Shown: one piece after another, positions 8,024-18,984 of the stretch
Layout of the letters: the number at the start of each line of letters is the position of its first letter
Numbering within the stretch: position 1 is the stretch's first letter
NCBI GenBank assembly: GCA_023388075.1
Contig: JAEWGX010000137.1
Location: 1 to 33,729 of the forward strand
Source of the DNA: Pseudomonadota bacterium
Lineage (GTDB): Bacteria; Pseudomonadota; Gammaproteobacteria; Burkholderiales; Burkholderiaceae_E
Direction of reading: 5' to 3'
DNA length: 33,729 nucleotides
Notes under the pieces: generated by a model
Database searches by the model: none
Told to the model about the DNA's origin: nothing
What the model saw: the letters and a program-made list of their open reading frames with translations, nothing else
Made by a program: the position numbers and the translations under genes

Positions 8024-9571
8024 CTAGTCCCCGGCGCGTCCATGCGCCTGCGTGATCGCCGCGAGCCGCTCGGCATGCCAGGGCGCCACCTGGTCCCAGC
8101 GGAAGCGCCAGGCCCAGCAGCCCTCGCCGGCGCCGGGCCGGTTCATCCGCGCCTCGCTGCCCAGCCCCAGAATGTCCTGCAGGGGATAGATCGCGAGGTT
8201 GGCCACCGAGCGCGATGCGGCCTGCACCAGGTCCCAGTGGATCTCCCGGCCATCCGCGCCCAGGTAGACCTGGGCATTGCGGCGTACCTCCTCGGTCGCG
8301 GTCGCGAACCAGCCGATGGTGGTGTCGTTGTCATGGGTGCCGGTGTAGACCACCGTGTCGCGCTCGTAGTTGTGCGGCAGGTAGAGGTTGCGCGCGTCGT
8401 CGCCGAAGGCGAACTGCAATACCCGCATGCCGGGCAGGCCCACCGCCTCGCGCAGCGCGACCACGTCGGGCCCGAGCAGCCCGAGATCTTCGGCGATGAT
8501 CGGCAATCCGCCGACCGGCGCGCCCAGCGCCGCGGCGACCGCGTCGAAGAAGTCGGTGCCGGGGCCCGCCACCCAGCGGCCGCCGATCGCGTCGGTCGCA
8601 TCCGCGGGCACTTCCCAATACGCCGCGAAGCCTCGGAAGTGGTCGATGCGCACCAGGTCGGTGATCGCGAGCGCGGCCTTCACCCGTCGCAACCACCAGT
8701 CGTAGCCCAGGTCGCGATGCCGGTCCCAGCGATAGAGCGGGTTGCCCCAGAGCTGCCCCGTCGCGCTGAAGTAGTCGGGCGGGACGCCGGCGACGACGCG
8801 TGGACGCAGGTCCTCGTCGAGGTGGAACAGGCCCGGGTTCGCCCAGACGTCGGCGCTGTGCAGCGCGATGAAGATCGGCAGGTCGCCCACGATGCGAATG
8901 CCGCGCTCGTTGGCATGGCGCCTGATGTCCAGCCACTGACGGTGGGCGGTCCACTGCACGAACTGCCAGAAACGGATCTCGTCGGCGGATTCCCCGCGCA
9001 GCGCTGCCAGCGCCGACGGCTCCCGGGCGGCCAGCGCCGCCGGCCATTCGTGCCACGTGCGCTCCGGATGGCGCTGCTCGATCGTCATGAAGAGCGCGTA
9101 GTCGTCCAGCCAGGCGGCTTCGGCGGCGATGAACGCCTCGAAGTCGGGATCGGTGCCGCGGTCAGCGAGGAAGCGGCGGGCCGCCGCGCGCAGGCAGGCC
9201 ATGCGGAATCCCGCGACCGAGGGCTGGTGAGCGGCCTGCGCCGCCTCGGCCGATTCCAGCCAGCCGCGTGCCGCCAACTCCTCGAGGTCGACGAGCAGCG
9301 GATTGAGCGCGAAGGCCGAGGGGCTCATGTAGGGCGAGTTGCCCGGGCCGACCGGACCGAGGGGCAGCACCTGCCAACGGCGCTGCCCGGCGGCCACCAG
9401 CCAGTCGACGAAGTGCCTGGCCGAGGCGCCGAAGTCGCCCGATCCGGGGCAACGCGGCGTCCGGCGGCGCGCCGACGCGTCGGTCCCGCCATCGGTATCG
9501 GGCAACGAGGAGGGGTGAAGCAGGATGCCGCTCGCCCGCTCGGCCGTGATCGGCAGGTCGCCCGGCAGCAT
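8024..9571 (-). CDS. malQ: 4-alpha-glucanotransferase (amylomaltase, MalQ)
   Basis: MalQ (GH77) transfers alpha-1,4-glucan segments between maltodextrins and releases glucose, recycling short chains left by GlgX and GlgP. The 515-aa protein shows GILLHPSSLP at the N-terminus, WQVLPLGPVGPGNSPYMSPSAF, the nucleophile Asp in VRIDHFRGF near 309, the acid Glu in IIAEDLG near 360 and the third Asp in GTHDNDTTIGWF near 412. A Ser/Arg/Pro-rich insertion of about 17 residues follows the first motif. The ATG at 9571 sits 8 bases after the glgX stop with GAGG upstream. It is the third gene of the glgP-glgX-malQ operon. Confidence 0.96.
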   Translation of the reverse strand: MLPGDLPITAERASGILLHPSSLPDTDGGTDASARRRTPRCPGSGDFGASARHFVDWLVAAGQRRWQVLPLGPVGPGNSPYMSPSAFALNPLLVDLEELAARGWLESAEAAQAAHQPSVAGFRMACLRAAARRFLADRGTDPDFEAFIAAEAAWLDDYALFMTIEQRHPERTWHEWPAALAAREPSALAALRGESADEIRFWQFVQWTAHRQWLDIRRHANERGIRIVGDLPIFIALHSADVWANPGLFHLDEDLRPRVVAGVPPDYFSATGQLWGNPLYRWDRHRDLGYDWWLRRVKAALAITDLVRIDHFRGFAAYWEVPADATDAIGGRWVAGPGTDFFDAVAAALGAPVGGLPIIAEDLGLLGPDVVALREAVGLPGMRVLQFAFGDDARNLYLPHNYERDTVVYTGTHDNDTTIGWFATATEEVRRNAQVYLGADGREIHWDLVQAASRSVANLAIYPLQDILGLGSEARMNRPGAGEGCWAWRFRWDQVAPWHAERLAAITQAHGRAGD

Positions 9572-9579
9572 CGGTGTCC

Positions 9580-11627
9580 TCAGTCCGCCGAGAGCAGCGA
9601 GAGGCTGCGCGCCTTGAGCAGGATCCTGCCGCTCGCGCGCTCCGCCTCCGGGCGTCCGTCCCGTTGGCCGGTATCCAGCAGGATCCGCCAGTCGCCGGCG
9701 GGCAGGGTGAACCCCGAGTCGCCGGCCTCGGAATTGAGGAGCAGCAGCAGGTCGCGTTGTCCCGGCGCGGCCACCACCATGCCGAAGACATAGCGGCCGG
9801 TATCCTGCCAGTGGTGGGCGGTCATCTCGACGCCATCGCGGTGGTACCAGGTGACCGTGCCGGCGCCGCCTTCCCCGGGCCGGGCTTCCCGCAGCCAGTA
9901 GCGGTCGCGCAACTGGGGATGCTCGCGGCGCAGGCGGATCATCCACGCGGTGAACTCGATCAGCTCCTGGTCCGCGTCGGCCCAGTCGTACCAGCTTATC
10001 TCGTTGTCCTGGCAGTAGGCGTTGTTGTTTCCGCGCTGGGTTCGCCCGAGCTCGTCGCCGCCGAGCAGCATCGGCACTCCGCGCGAGAGGAAGAGCGTCG
10101 CCAGCAGCGCGCGCTGCAGCCGGGCGCGCAGCGCCTGCACCATCAGCAGGTCGGTCGGACCCTCCACCCCGCAGTTCCAGCTCAGGTTGTGCGAGGTGCC
10201 GTCGCGGTTGTCCTCCCCGTTGGCCTGGTTGTGCTTGTGGGAGTAGCTGACCAGGTCGCGCAGCGTGAAGCCGTCATGCGAGGTCACGTAGTTGACGCTC
10301 GCCTGGGGGCCGCGGCCGCCGTGGCGGAAGATGTCGGCCGAGCCGATGAGGCGCGCCGGCAGGTCGCCGCGATACGAGGCCTTGCTGACCCAGAAGCTGC
10401 GGGCGCCGTCGCGGTAGCGGTCGTTCCACTCGGACCACCCCGCCGGGAAGCGACCGAGCTGGTAGCCGCCGATCCCGATGTCCCATGGCTCGGCGATCAG
10501 CTTGGCCCGGGCCAGCACCGGATCCTGGTGCAGCGCCATGAAGAAGGGGGCGCTCCGCTCGAAGGCGGCGCCGGCATCGTCGCGACCGTACCGCCCCAGG
10601 GTGGCGGCGAGGTCGAAGCGGAACCCGTCGACATGCATCTCCTGCACCCAGTAGCGCAGCGAATCCATCACGAGCCGCAACGTCGGGGCATTGGAGAGGT
10701 CGAGGCTGTTTCCGGTGCCGGTGTAGTTCTCGTAGATGCCCGGCGCCCCGCGCCGCAGGTGATAGTAGGTCGGATTGTCCAGGCCCCGCAGCGAGAACGT
10801 GGGGCCGCGCTGGTCGCCCTCGACGGTGTGGTTGTAGACGACGTCCAGGATCACCTCGATTCCGGCGCGGTGCAGCTCCCGCACCATCGTCTTGAACTCG
10901 GTGATCGGATCGACCCGCGCAAAGCGCAGGTCCGGCGCGAAGAAGGCGAGCGTGCTGTATCCCCAGTAGTTCACGAGGCCGCGCATGACCAGCGGAAGCT
11001 CGCTCACCGAGTGGTGCACCGGCAGCAGGTCGACCGCGGTGACGCCGAGCCGCTTCAGGTGCGCGATCGCCGCGGGCGAGCAGAGACCTTCATACGTGCC
11101 GCGCAGCTCGGCGGGCACGTCCGGGTGCAGCCGGGTGAAGCCCTTGACGTGCGTCTCGTAGAAGACGCTCTCGTCCAGCGGGTGCGCGGGCGGCTGGACG
11201 TCCTGCCAGTCGAACGGCGCTTCGTCGGGTCCGCCGGTCACGACCGCCTTCCACGCGTCCCGGGCACTGTCCAGCGCGGCGTGCTCCCCGCTGTCGAGGT
11301 GCGCCTCGGTCCAGCGGAACTCTCCGCCCAGGCGGCGCGCATACGGATCGAGCAACAGCTTGGCCGGATTGAAACGCAGGCCCTGCCCGTGATCCACCGG
11401 CCCCCATGCCCGATAGCCGTAGAGGAGCCCCGCGCGCGCGCCTGGCAGGTGGCCGTGCCAGACGCCGTCGGTGTGCTCGGTGAGCTCGTGGCGTCCGGTC
11501 TCCTGCATCCCGGACGCATCGAAGGTGCAGAGCACCATCCGGGTCGCATGCGCGGAGTGGACCGCGAAGTTGACGCCGTCTGCCGTGCAGGTGGCGCCGA
11601 GCGGAAAGGGACGTCCGCGGGCCAGGA

Positions 11628-11631
<4 letters not shown>
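9580..11631 (-). CDS. glgX: Glycogen debranching enzyme (GlgX)
   Basis: GlgX (GH13 isoamylase type) hydrolyses alpha-1,6 branches in phosphorylase-limit glycogen. The 683-aa protein has the N-terminal CBM48-like domain (PFPLGATCTADGVNFAVHSA), then the alpha-amylase motifs: VILDVVYNHT, DGFRFDLAATLGR with the nucleophile Asp near 340, LIAEPWD with the acid Glu near 379, and VNYVTSHDGFTL. GGDELGRTQRGNNNAYCQDN is typical of GlgX and isoamylases. The start is TTG at 11631, overlapping the glgP stop as TTGA; it places the family N-terminus correctly. A Gly-rich tract sits upstream in glgP as a possible Shine-Dalgarno. The same overlap design occurs at glgC-glgA. Confidence 0.95.
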
Positions 11632-14168
<2,537 letters not shown>

Positions 14169-14250
14169 GAGCGACTGCTAGGGAAGAAGCGGCGGGCGGG
14201 GCCTCGCGGCCAAACATGCATTCTCGCCGGATGCCGTCGGAATTACTAAT

Positions 14251-14307
14251 GGAGGCCCGCCGGCCGACGCCGGTGGCTTCCCGTGCATCGGCCTGCCGAC
14301 GGCCTCC
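14251..14307 (-). terminator. Long-range inverted repeat after the Liv operon
   Basis: GGAGGCC at 14251-14257 pairs with GGCCTCC at 14301-14307, which abuts the livF stop; the 43 bases between them are also GC-rich with internal pairing. Read on the minus strand, the structure is followed by ATTAGTAATT, AT-rich but not a T run. It may mark the 3' end of the amidase-Liv operon and separate it from glgP. Evidence is moderate at best. Confidence 0.3.
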
Positions 14308-15014
14308 TAGACGGAGAGGTGTGCCTCCAGCGCGCTGCGCGGCAGGTCCGCCGCCGGGCCGGAGAGGACGCATTCCCCATGGTCGAGCACCAGCGCATGC
14401 TCCATCGTGGCGACCAGGAAGGCGAGGTTCTGCTCCACGATCACGAAGGCGGCGCCCTGGGACTGGCGCTGGCGGATGAAGCGGCTCATCCGGTCGAGAT
14501 TCTCCTGTTGCACGCCCTCGGAGGGCTCGTCGAGCAGGGTGAGCGGCGCCGCGTCGGCGATCGCGCGGCAGAATGAGAGCAGCTTCTTCTCGCCACCGCT
14601 CAGGGTGCCGGCGCGCTGCTCCAGCCGTTCGGCGAGGCGCGGGAAGGCTACAAGCAGCTCCTCGTACGGCGCGAGCGAGCGGTCGGCGCGATGCAGGGTC
14701 AGGTTCTCGCGGACGCTGAGCGGATCGAACACGAGCCCCTCCTGCGGTGCGTAGGCCATCCCCAGGCGCTGGCGGGCATGGGTGGCCATGGCGCCGAGCG
14801 CCTGCCCGCGCAGGCGCACCGAGCCGGCGACCGGGGCGAGGTAGCCCATCAGGAGACGCAGCAGCGTGGTCTTGCCGACGCCGTTGCGTCCCAGGATGCC
14901 CAGCACCTGGCCGCTCGCGACCGCACCGCCGATCCCGCGCAGCACGACGGTGTCGCCGTAGCCGCCGGTGAGCCCGTCGAAAGCGAGGAGCGGGGCCGAG
15001 GCCGTGCCGGTCAC
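14307..15014 (-). CDS. Liv/Urt-type ABC transporter ATP-binding protein (LivF/UrtE-like)
   Basis: This 235-aa ATPase belongs to the branched-chain amino acid/urea ABC uptake family. It has Walker A GRNGVGKTT, the Q-loop region MAYAPQEGLVF, signature LSGGEKKLL, Walker B LTLLDEPSEG, and the LivF-type IVEQN in place of the usual switch His. It would sit on the inner face of the membrane as partner of the fused permease-ATPase upstream. The GTG start at 15014 overlaps the upstream stop as GTGA, indicating coupled translation. It is the last gene of the amidase operon. Confidence 0.93.
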   Translation of the reverse strand: MTGTASAPLLAFDGLTGGYGDTVVLRGIGGAVASGQVLGILGRNGVGKTTLLRLLMGYLAPVAGSVRLRGQALGAMATHARQRLGMAYAPQEGLVFDPLSVRENLTLHRADRSLAPYEELLVAFPRLAERLEQRAGTLSGGEKKLLSFCRAIADAAPLTLLDEPSEGVQQENLDRMSRFIRQRQSQGAAFVIVEQNLAFLVATMEHALVLDHGECVLSGPAADLPRSALEAHLSV

Positions 15015-16924
15015 TTTCGTCCGCCGGCGTAGACTGCCCGGACCGCGGGGTCGGCCTGGATGGCGGCAAGCCCGCCGCTCGCGAGCAGGCGGCCGTGGTG
15101 CAGGACGTGCACGCGCCTGGCCAGCGCTTCCACCGCCGCCATGTCGTGCTCGACGATCAGCGCGGTGGCGTCGAGCACCCGCACGCTTTCCTCGATGACG
15201 GCGATCTGACGCCGCGTCTCGCCGGGGGAGAGACCCGCGCAGGGTTCGTCGAGCAGCAGCAGGCGCGGCTCCGACAGCACCGTCATCGCGAGCTCGAGCA
15301 CCTGGCGCTGGCCCTGCGAGAGACTGCCTGCCGGGGGCCCCTCCGCGGGGGGAATGCCCCTGAGGAAATCGATGCGCGCGCTGACCAGATCCAGCATCGG
15401 CGTGCGCCAGTGGCGCGGGGCCTGGCGCAGGGAGTCGCGCCGGCCGAGCCGGTTGGCCCAGAGAGCGATGCGCAGGTTGTCGGCCACGGACAGGTGCGGA
15501 AACACCGAGGGGATCTGGAACTTGCGGCCCACCCCGAGGCGCGCGAGCGCGTCGGCACGGCCTCGCGAGACGTCGCGACCGTGCAGGCGGATCCGGCCTT
15601 CCGCCAGGGGAAGCCTGCCGGTCAGCACGTTGAACGCGGACGTCTTGCCCGCGCCGTTCGGGCCGATCAGGCAGTGGATCCCTCCGGGATCGATCTCGAG
15701 CGTGAGTCCGTCCAGGATGGTGACGCCGCCGCTGCGTACGCGCACGCCATCGAAGGCGAGCGCCGCCCGGCTGGCGTCGCCGGCCGTGGTGGCATGGCGC
15801 ACGGGTGGCGCCGGCGTCGCGCGGGTGCCGCCGTCGGGTCGGCTGTCGTCGCCGGCCCCGGCGGCCGGGCCGGGCCGCCGCCGGTGGTACACGGACCGTC
15901 CCGCTGCCTGCAGCGCACCGAGCAGTCCGCCGGGGAAGCGGATCACCACGACGATGAAGACCGCCGCGACGATCGCCTCCCAGTAGCTCACGTGGTCGCG
16001 CAGCTCCGCCGACAGCAGGCCGATGCCCACCGCACCGAGCAGCGCCCCGTACGGGCTGGCCCGGCCGCCGACCGCCGTCCAGATGACGAACTCGGCCGAG
16101 AGCAGGAATCCGGTCGCCTGCGGCGTTACCAGCCCCTGATGCGCGGCGTAGAGCGCTCCGGCGAGTCCCGCGGTCGCGGCGCTGATCGCGAAGGCGACCG
16201 CCTTGAGCCGGTCCGTGGCGAAGCCGAAGAACTGTACCCGGTCCTCGTTCTGCGAGATCGCGGCCCACAACGTGCCGAGCGGCGTGGTGGCGAGCCAAGC
16301 GTAGAGGGCGGTGACGGCAAGCGTGGCGAGCGCCACCAGGTAGTACAGGTTGCCGTAGCGGTCGATGCCCGGCAGGTCCGGAATCCCGCCCAGGCCGTTG
16401 AAGCCGCCGGTGAGGCTGCTCCACTGGTTCGCCACCTGGAAACCGAGCATCGCCAGCGCCAGCGTGATGAGCGAGAAGTACGGACCGCTTTCGTGACGGC
16501 GCGCGAAGACGAGCCGCCCGGCGACCCAGGCGAGCACCGCGGGCAGGGCGATCGCGGCCAGGATGGCGCCCGCCGCCGTGGGCAGGGCGATCGCGAGCGG
16601 CGCCGGGGCGGTCGCGGCCGGATCGGGAAGCGTCCTGAGCACGAGCCCGCAGACGTAGGCGCCGAGGCCGAAGAACAGCGACTGGCCAAGCGGGAGAAAG
16701 CCGGCCCGTCCCCAGACGAGCGCGATGCCCTGGGTCACCATCCCGTAGATGAGGAAGAGTCCGAGCTGGTAGGCGAAGAACTCTCCGCCGATCGCCGGCA
16801 CCAGGGCCAGCGCGACCAGCAGGCCGGCCAGGGGCAGGAGCAGCCGCGTCGTCCCGGAAGAGCGAGGTGCCGGTGCCACGGCGGGGGCGCCGTCGAGCCG
16901 CCTATCGCCGGCCGACGAGACCAT
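15011..16924 (-). CDS. Fused Liv/Urt-type permease and ATP-binding protein (LivM-LivG / UrtC-UrtD-like)
   Basis: This single 637-aa frame joins two transporter subunits. Residues about 25-335 form a LivM/UrtC-like permease with multiple hydrophobic helices (LLLPLAGLLVALALVPA, GMVTQGIALVWGRAGFLPLGQ, FSLITLALAMLGFQ). An Arg/Pro/Ala-rich linker of about 50 residues follows. Residues about 385-637 are a LivG/UrtD-like ATPase with Walker A GPNGAGKT (about 422), LGVGRKFQIPSVFP, signature LSQGQRQ (about 531), Walker B LLLLDEP (about 557) and IVEHDMA. The segments NEDRVQFFGF and VGRKFQIPSVF are closer to the urea/amide branch than to LivMG of E. coli. The ATG at 16924 overlaps the upstream permease gene by 23 bases. 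Such fusions are known in Proteobacteria but are not the usual form. Confidence 0.93.
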   Translation of the reverse strand: MVSSAGDRRLDGAPAVAPAPRSSGTTRLLLPLAGLLVALALVPAIGGEFFAYQLGLFLIYGMVTQGIALVWGRAGFLPLGQSLFFGLGAYVCGLVLRTLPDPAATAPAPLAIALPTAAGAILAAIALPAVLAWVAGRLVFARRHESGPYFSLITLALAMLGFQVANQWSSLTGGFNGLGGIPDLPGIDRYGNLYYLVALATLAVTALYAWLATTPLGTLWAAISQNEDRVQFFGFATDRLKAVAFAISAATAGLAGALYAAHQGLVTPQATGFLLSAEFVIWTAVGGRASPYGALLGAVGIGLLSAELRDHVSYWEAIVAAVFIVVVIRFPGGLLGALQAAGRSVYHRRRPGPAAGAGDDSRPDGGTRATPAPPVRHATTAGDASRAALAFDGVRVRSGGVTILDGLTLEIDPGGIHCLIGPNGAGKTSAFNVLTGRLPLAEGRIRLHGRDVSRGRADALARLGVGRKFQIPSVFPHLSVADNLRIALWANRLGRRDSLRQAPRHWRTPMLDLVSARIDFLRGIPPAEGPPAGSLSQGQRQVLELAMTVLSEPRLLLLDEPCAGLSPGETRRQIAVIEESVRVLDATALIVEHDMAAVEALARRVHVLHHGRLLASGGLAAIQADPAVRAVYAGGRK

Positions 16925-17756
16925 GCGGGCGCAGCCAGAGAAAGCCGATCGAGATCGTGAGTACCGCCAGATAGCCCCAGGTCTGGTCCGCCAGGCTCGC
17001 GACCAGGACCTGCGTGCCGCCTACCACGCCGGTGCCGGCGAAGAGGCCCGAGAGGCTGCCAAGTCCGCCGACCACCAGGACGAAGAAGCTGCCGAGCAGG
17101 TAGTCCAGGCCCATGTTCGGTTCGATCCTCACCAGGGGCGCGAGCAGCACGCCGGCCAGGCCGGCGAGCACCACGCCCAGCACGAAGGCATTGCGGGCCA
17201 TGGCGCCGACGTCCATCCCGAGCGCCTGGGCGAGCGCAGGGTTCGCCACCATCGCGCGCACGCGGGCGCCGGCCGGGCTGCGCCGGTACCAGACGACGAG
17301 GGCGACGAGCAGCGCCGCGATCAGCGACATCAGCGCGAGCCGATAGGTGGGATAGTCGGTGCCGAGCACGTGGCTCGTCCCGGTGAGCCCGTGCTCGATG
17401 CTCTGGTAGCCCCGGCCGTAGATCGCCTCGACCGCCTTGCGCAACAGGATGCCCAGTCCCCAGGTGGCGAGCAGCGTGTCGAAGGGTCGATCCGAGAGCG
17501 GTCGGATCAGGAGCCGCTCGGTGACCCATCCGACGGTCGCGCACACCAGGATCGCGAGCGGAAGGGCGAGCGGCAGCGGCAGGCCGGCCTGTTGCACGGC
17601 CACGGCGCTGTAGGCGCCGAGCATCACGAACTCGCCGTGGGCCATGTTCATGATGCCCAGCATCCCGAAGACGATGCCGAGCCCCAGCACGACCAGGGCG
17701 ACGACCGCGAGCTGGTAGCCGAGGTTGAGCCCGTACGTGGCGATCAGCCCCTGCAC
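16902..17756 (-). CDS. Liv/Urt-type ABC transporter permease (LivH/UrtB-like)
   Basis: This integral inner-membrane protein of 284 aa has about eight hydrophobic segments and the LivH/UrtB signature GMLGIMNMAHGEFVMLGAY near residues 31-49. VRAMVANPALAQALGMDV is the cytoplasmic loop that contacts the ATPase, and VVGGLGSLSGLFAGT lies near the C-terminus. It pairs with the fused LivM-like permease downstream. The start is GTG at 17756, 7 bases after the binding-protein stop, and its 3' end overlaps the fusion gene by 23 bases. The substrate is inferred from the amidase at the head of the operon: an amide, urea-like compound or amino acid. Confidence 0.94.
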   Translation of the reverse strand: MQGLIATYGLNLGYQLAVVALVVLGLGIVFGMLGIMNMAHGEFVMLGAYSAVAVQQAGLPLPLALPLAILVCATVGWVTERLLIRPLSDRPFDTLLATWGLGILLRKAVEAIYGRGYQSIEHGLTGTSHVLGTDYPTYRLALMSLIAALLVALVVWYRRSPAGARVRAMVANPALAQALGMDVGAMARNAFVLGVVLAGLAGVLLAPLVRIEPNMGLDYLLGSFFVLVVGGLGSLSGLFAGTGVVGGTQVLVASLADQTWGYLAVLTISIGFLWLRPHGLVGRR

Positions 17757-17763
17757 CGTGCCG

Positions 17764-18927
17764 TCACACCTTGCACTGCTGTCCCGAGCCCATGCCCTCG
17801 AAGGTCTTCACCACCTTGAAGGCGGTGCCCTCGGCGCGCGCCAGGTGGATATCCTTGCTGGAGTGCCGGCCCTGCAGGACCACCTTTCCGCGCGGCCCGT
17901 CATAGCTGGCGCCGTCGGCCGACTTCTCGAAGGCCGCCACGCCCACGCTGCCGGCCTTCTTGCCCATCGCCTCCAGGAGGAGGAGGCCTTCCAGGCAGGA
18001 TTCCGCGAGCGCGTTGAGCGGGGGCGCCTTGTCGCCGAACTTGCGCTGGTAGCGGGCGGCGAAGGCCCGCGCGGCCGGGGTCTCGATCGTGGCGAAGTAT
18101 CCCGACGACGAGTAGAGGTTGGCCGAGTTCTGCGCCCCGATCCCGGCCAGCGTGTTCTCCTCGATCAGCGTTCCCAGGCGGGTGACCCGGTCGGCAAGGC
18201 CGAAGCTCGCGAAGGAGCGGTTGAAGCCCACCGAGGCGCCGCCCACCAGCGTGATCAGCACCGCATCGGCCTTGCTTTCGCGGATCCGGGCGAGATTCGC
18301 GTCGAAATTGTCGACGGTGAAGGGCAGGTACTCCTCGCCCACCACCTGGCCGCCGCTCGCGGTCACGTAGCCGCGTGCCGCCTTGTTGGTGTCGCGCGGC
18401 CAGTTGTAGTCGTTGCCGATGAAGTACCAGCGCGTGAGCGAGCGTTCCCTGGCGAGCCACGGTATCGTGGGCTCCAGCTGCTGCTGCGGCGTCTCGGCGA
18501 AGACATAGGTGCCTCGAGCGCATTCGCCGCCTTCGTAGGTCGGCGTGTAGATGTAGGGCACGCCTGCCTTGAAGAGGCCCACCAGCGCGACCCGCACGGC
18601 CGAGTCGTGCATGCCGATGAAGGCCTGGGCGCCGCTGCCTTTCCAGAGCTTGAGCGCCGCCTGTGTCGCCTCCGCCGGCGGCAGGCCACCATCGCCGAAG
18701 AGCAGCTCCACCGGGCGCCCGAGGATGCCGCCGCGCGAGTTGATCTCCTCGGCGGCGAGCTCGGCGCAGTTTCGGCTGGACGGACCGAAGAGGGCCGCCG
18801 GGCCGCTCAGCGGGATCATGACGGCCACCTTGAGCGGGGCGGCCGCGCGTACGGCGGGCATCGCCAGCGAAGCGCCGGCAAGTGCGCCGGCACGCAGTCC
18901 GTGGTCCAGGAAGTCGCGACGTTTCAT
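17764..18927 (-). CDS. Liv/Urt/Ami-type substrate-binding protein
   Basis: This 387-aa periplasmic binding protein has the type I fold of the Liv/UrtA/AmiC/FmdD group. The N-terminus MKRRDFLDHGLRAGALAGA followed by MPAVRAAA looks like a Tat-type signal (RRDFL), common in this subgroup. The mature part begins PLKVAVMIPLSGPAALFG, continues AAEEINSRGGILGRPVELLFGDG, and has YIYTPTYEGGECARGTY and WYFIGNDYNWPRDT, patterns typical of urea and short-chain amide binders. The ATG at 18927 has a good AAGGGAG Shine-Dalgarno. It lies between the amidase gene (57 bases upstream) and the permease genes, which supports import of an amidase substrate. Confidence 0.9.
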   Translation of the reverse strand: MKRRDFLDHGLRAGALAGASLAMPAVRAAAPLKVAVMIPLSGPAALFGPSSRNCAELAAEEINSRGGILGRPVELLFGDGGLPPAEATQAALKLWKGSGAQAFIGMHDSAVRVALVGLFKAGVPYIYTPTYEGGECARGTYVFAETPQQQLEPTIPWLARERSLTRWYFIGNDYNWPRDTNKAARGYVTASGGQVVGEEYLPFTVDNFDANLARIRESKADAVLITLVGGASVGFNRSFASFGLADRVTRLGTLIEENTLAGIGAQNSANLYSSSGYFATIETPAARAFAARYQRKFGDKAPPLNALAESCLEGLLLLEAMGKKAGSVGVAAFEKSADGASYDGPRGKVVLQGRHSSKDIHLARAEGTAFKVVKTFEGMGSGQQCKV

Positions 18928-18984
18928 GGTGATGTCTCCCTTGGGGGCAGCGAGCGCAGCGGGGGTGGGGGTTGTTATCGAGTC

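Noticed and set aside
7847..9793. A 648-codon plus-strand frame opposite malQ
   Set aside because: It shows no recognisable domain; malQ motifs are complete on the minus strand.
14169..14250. A clear promoter for glgP
   Set aside because: I looked for -35/-10 pairs on the minus strand and found no pair with good spacing, so none is annotated.
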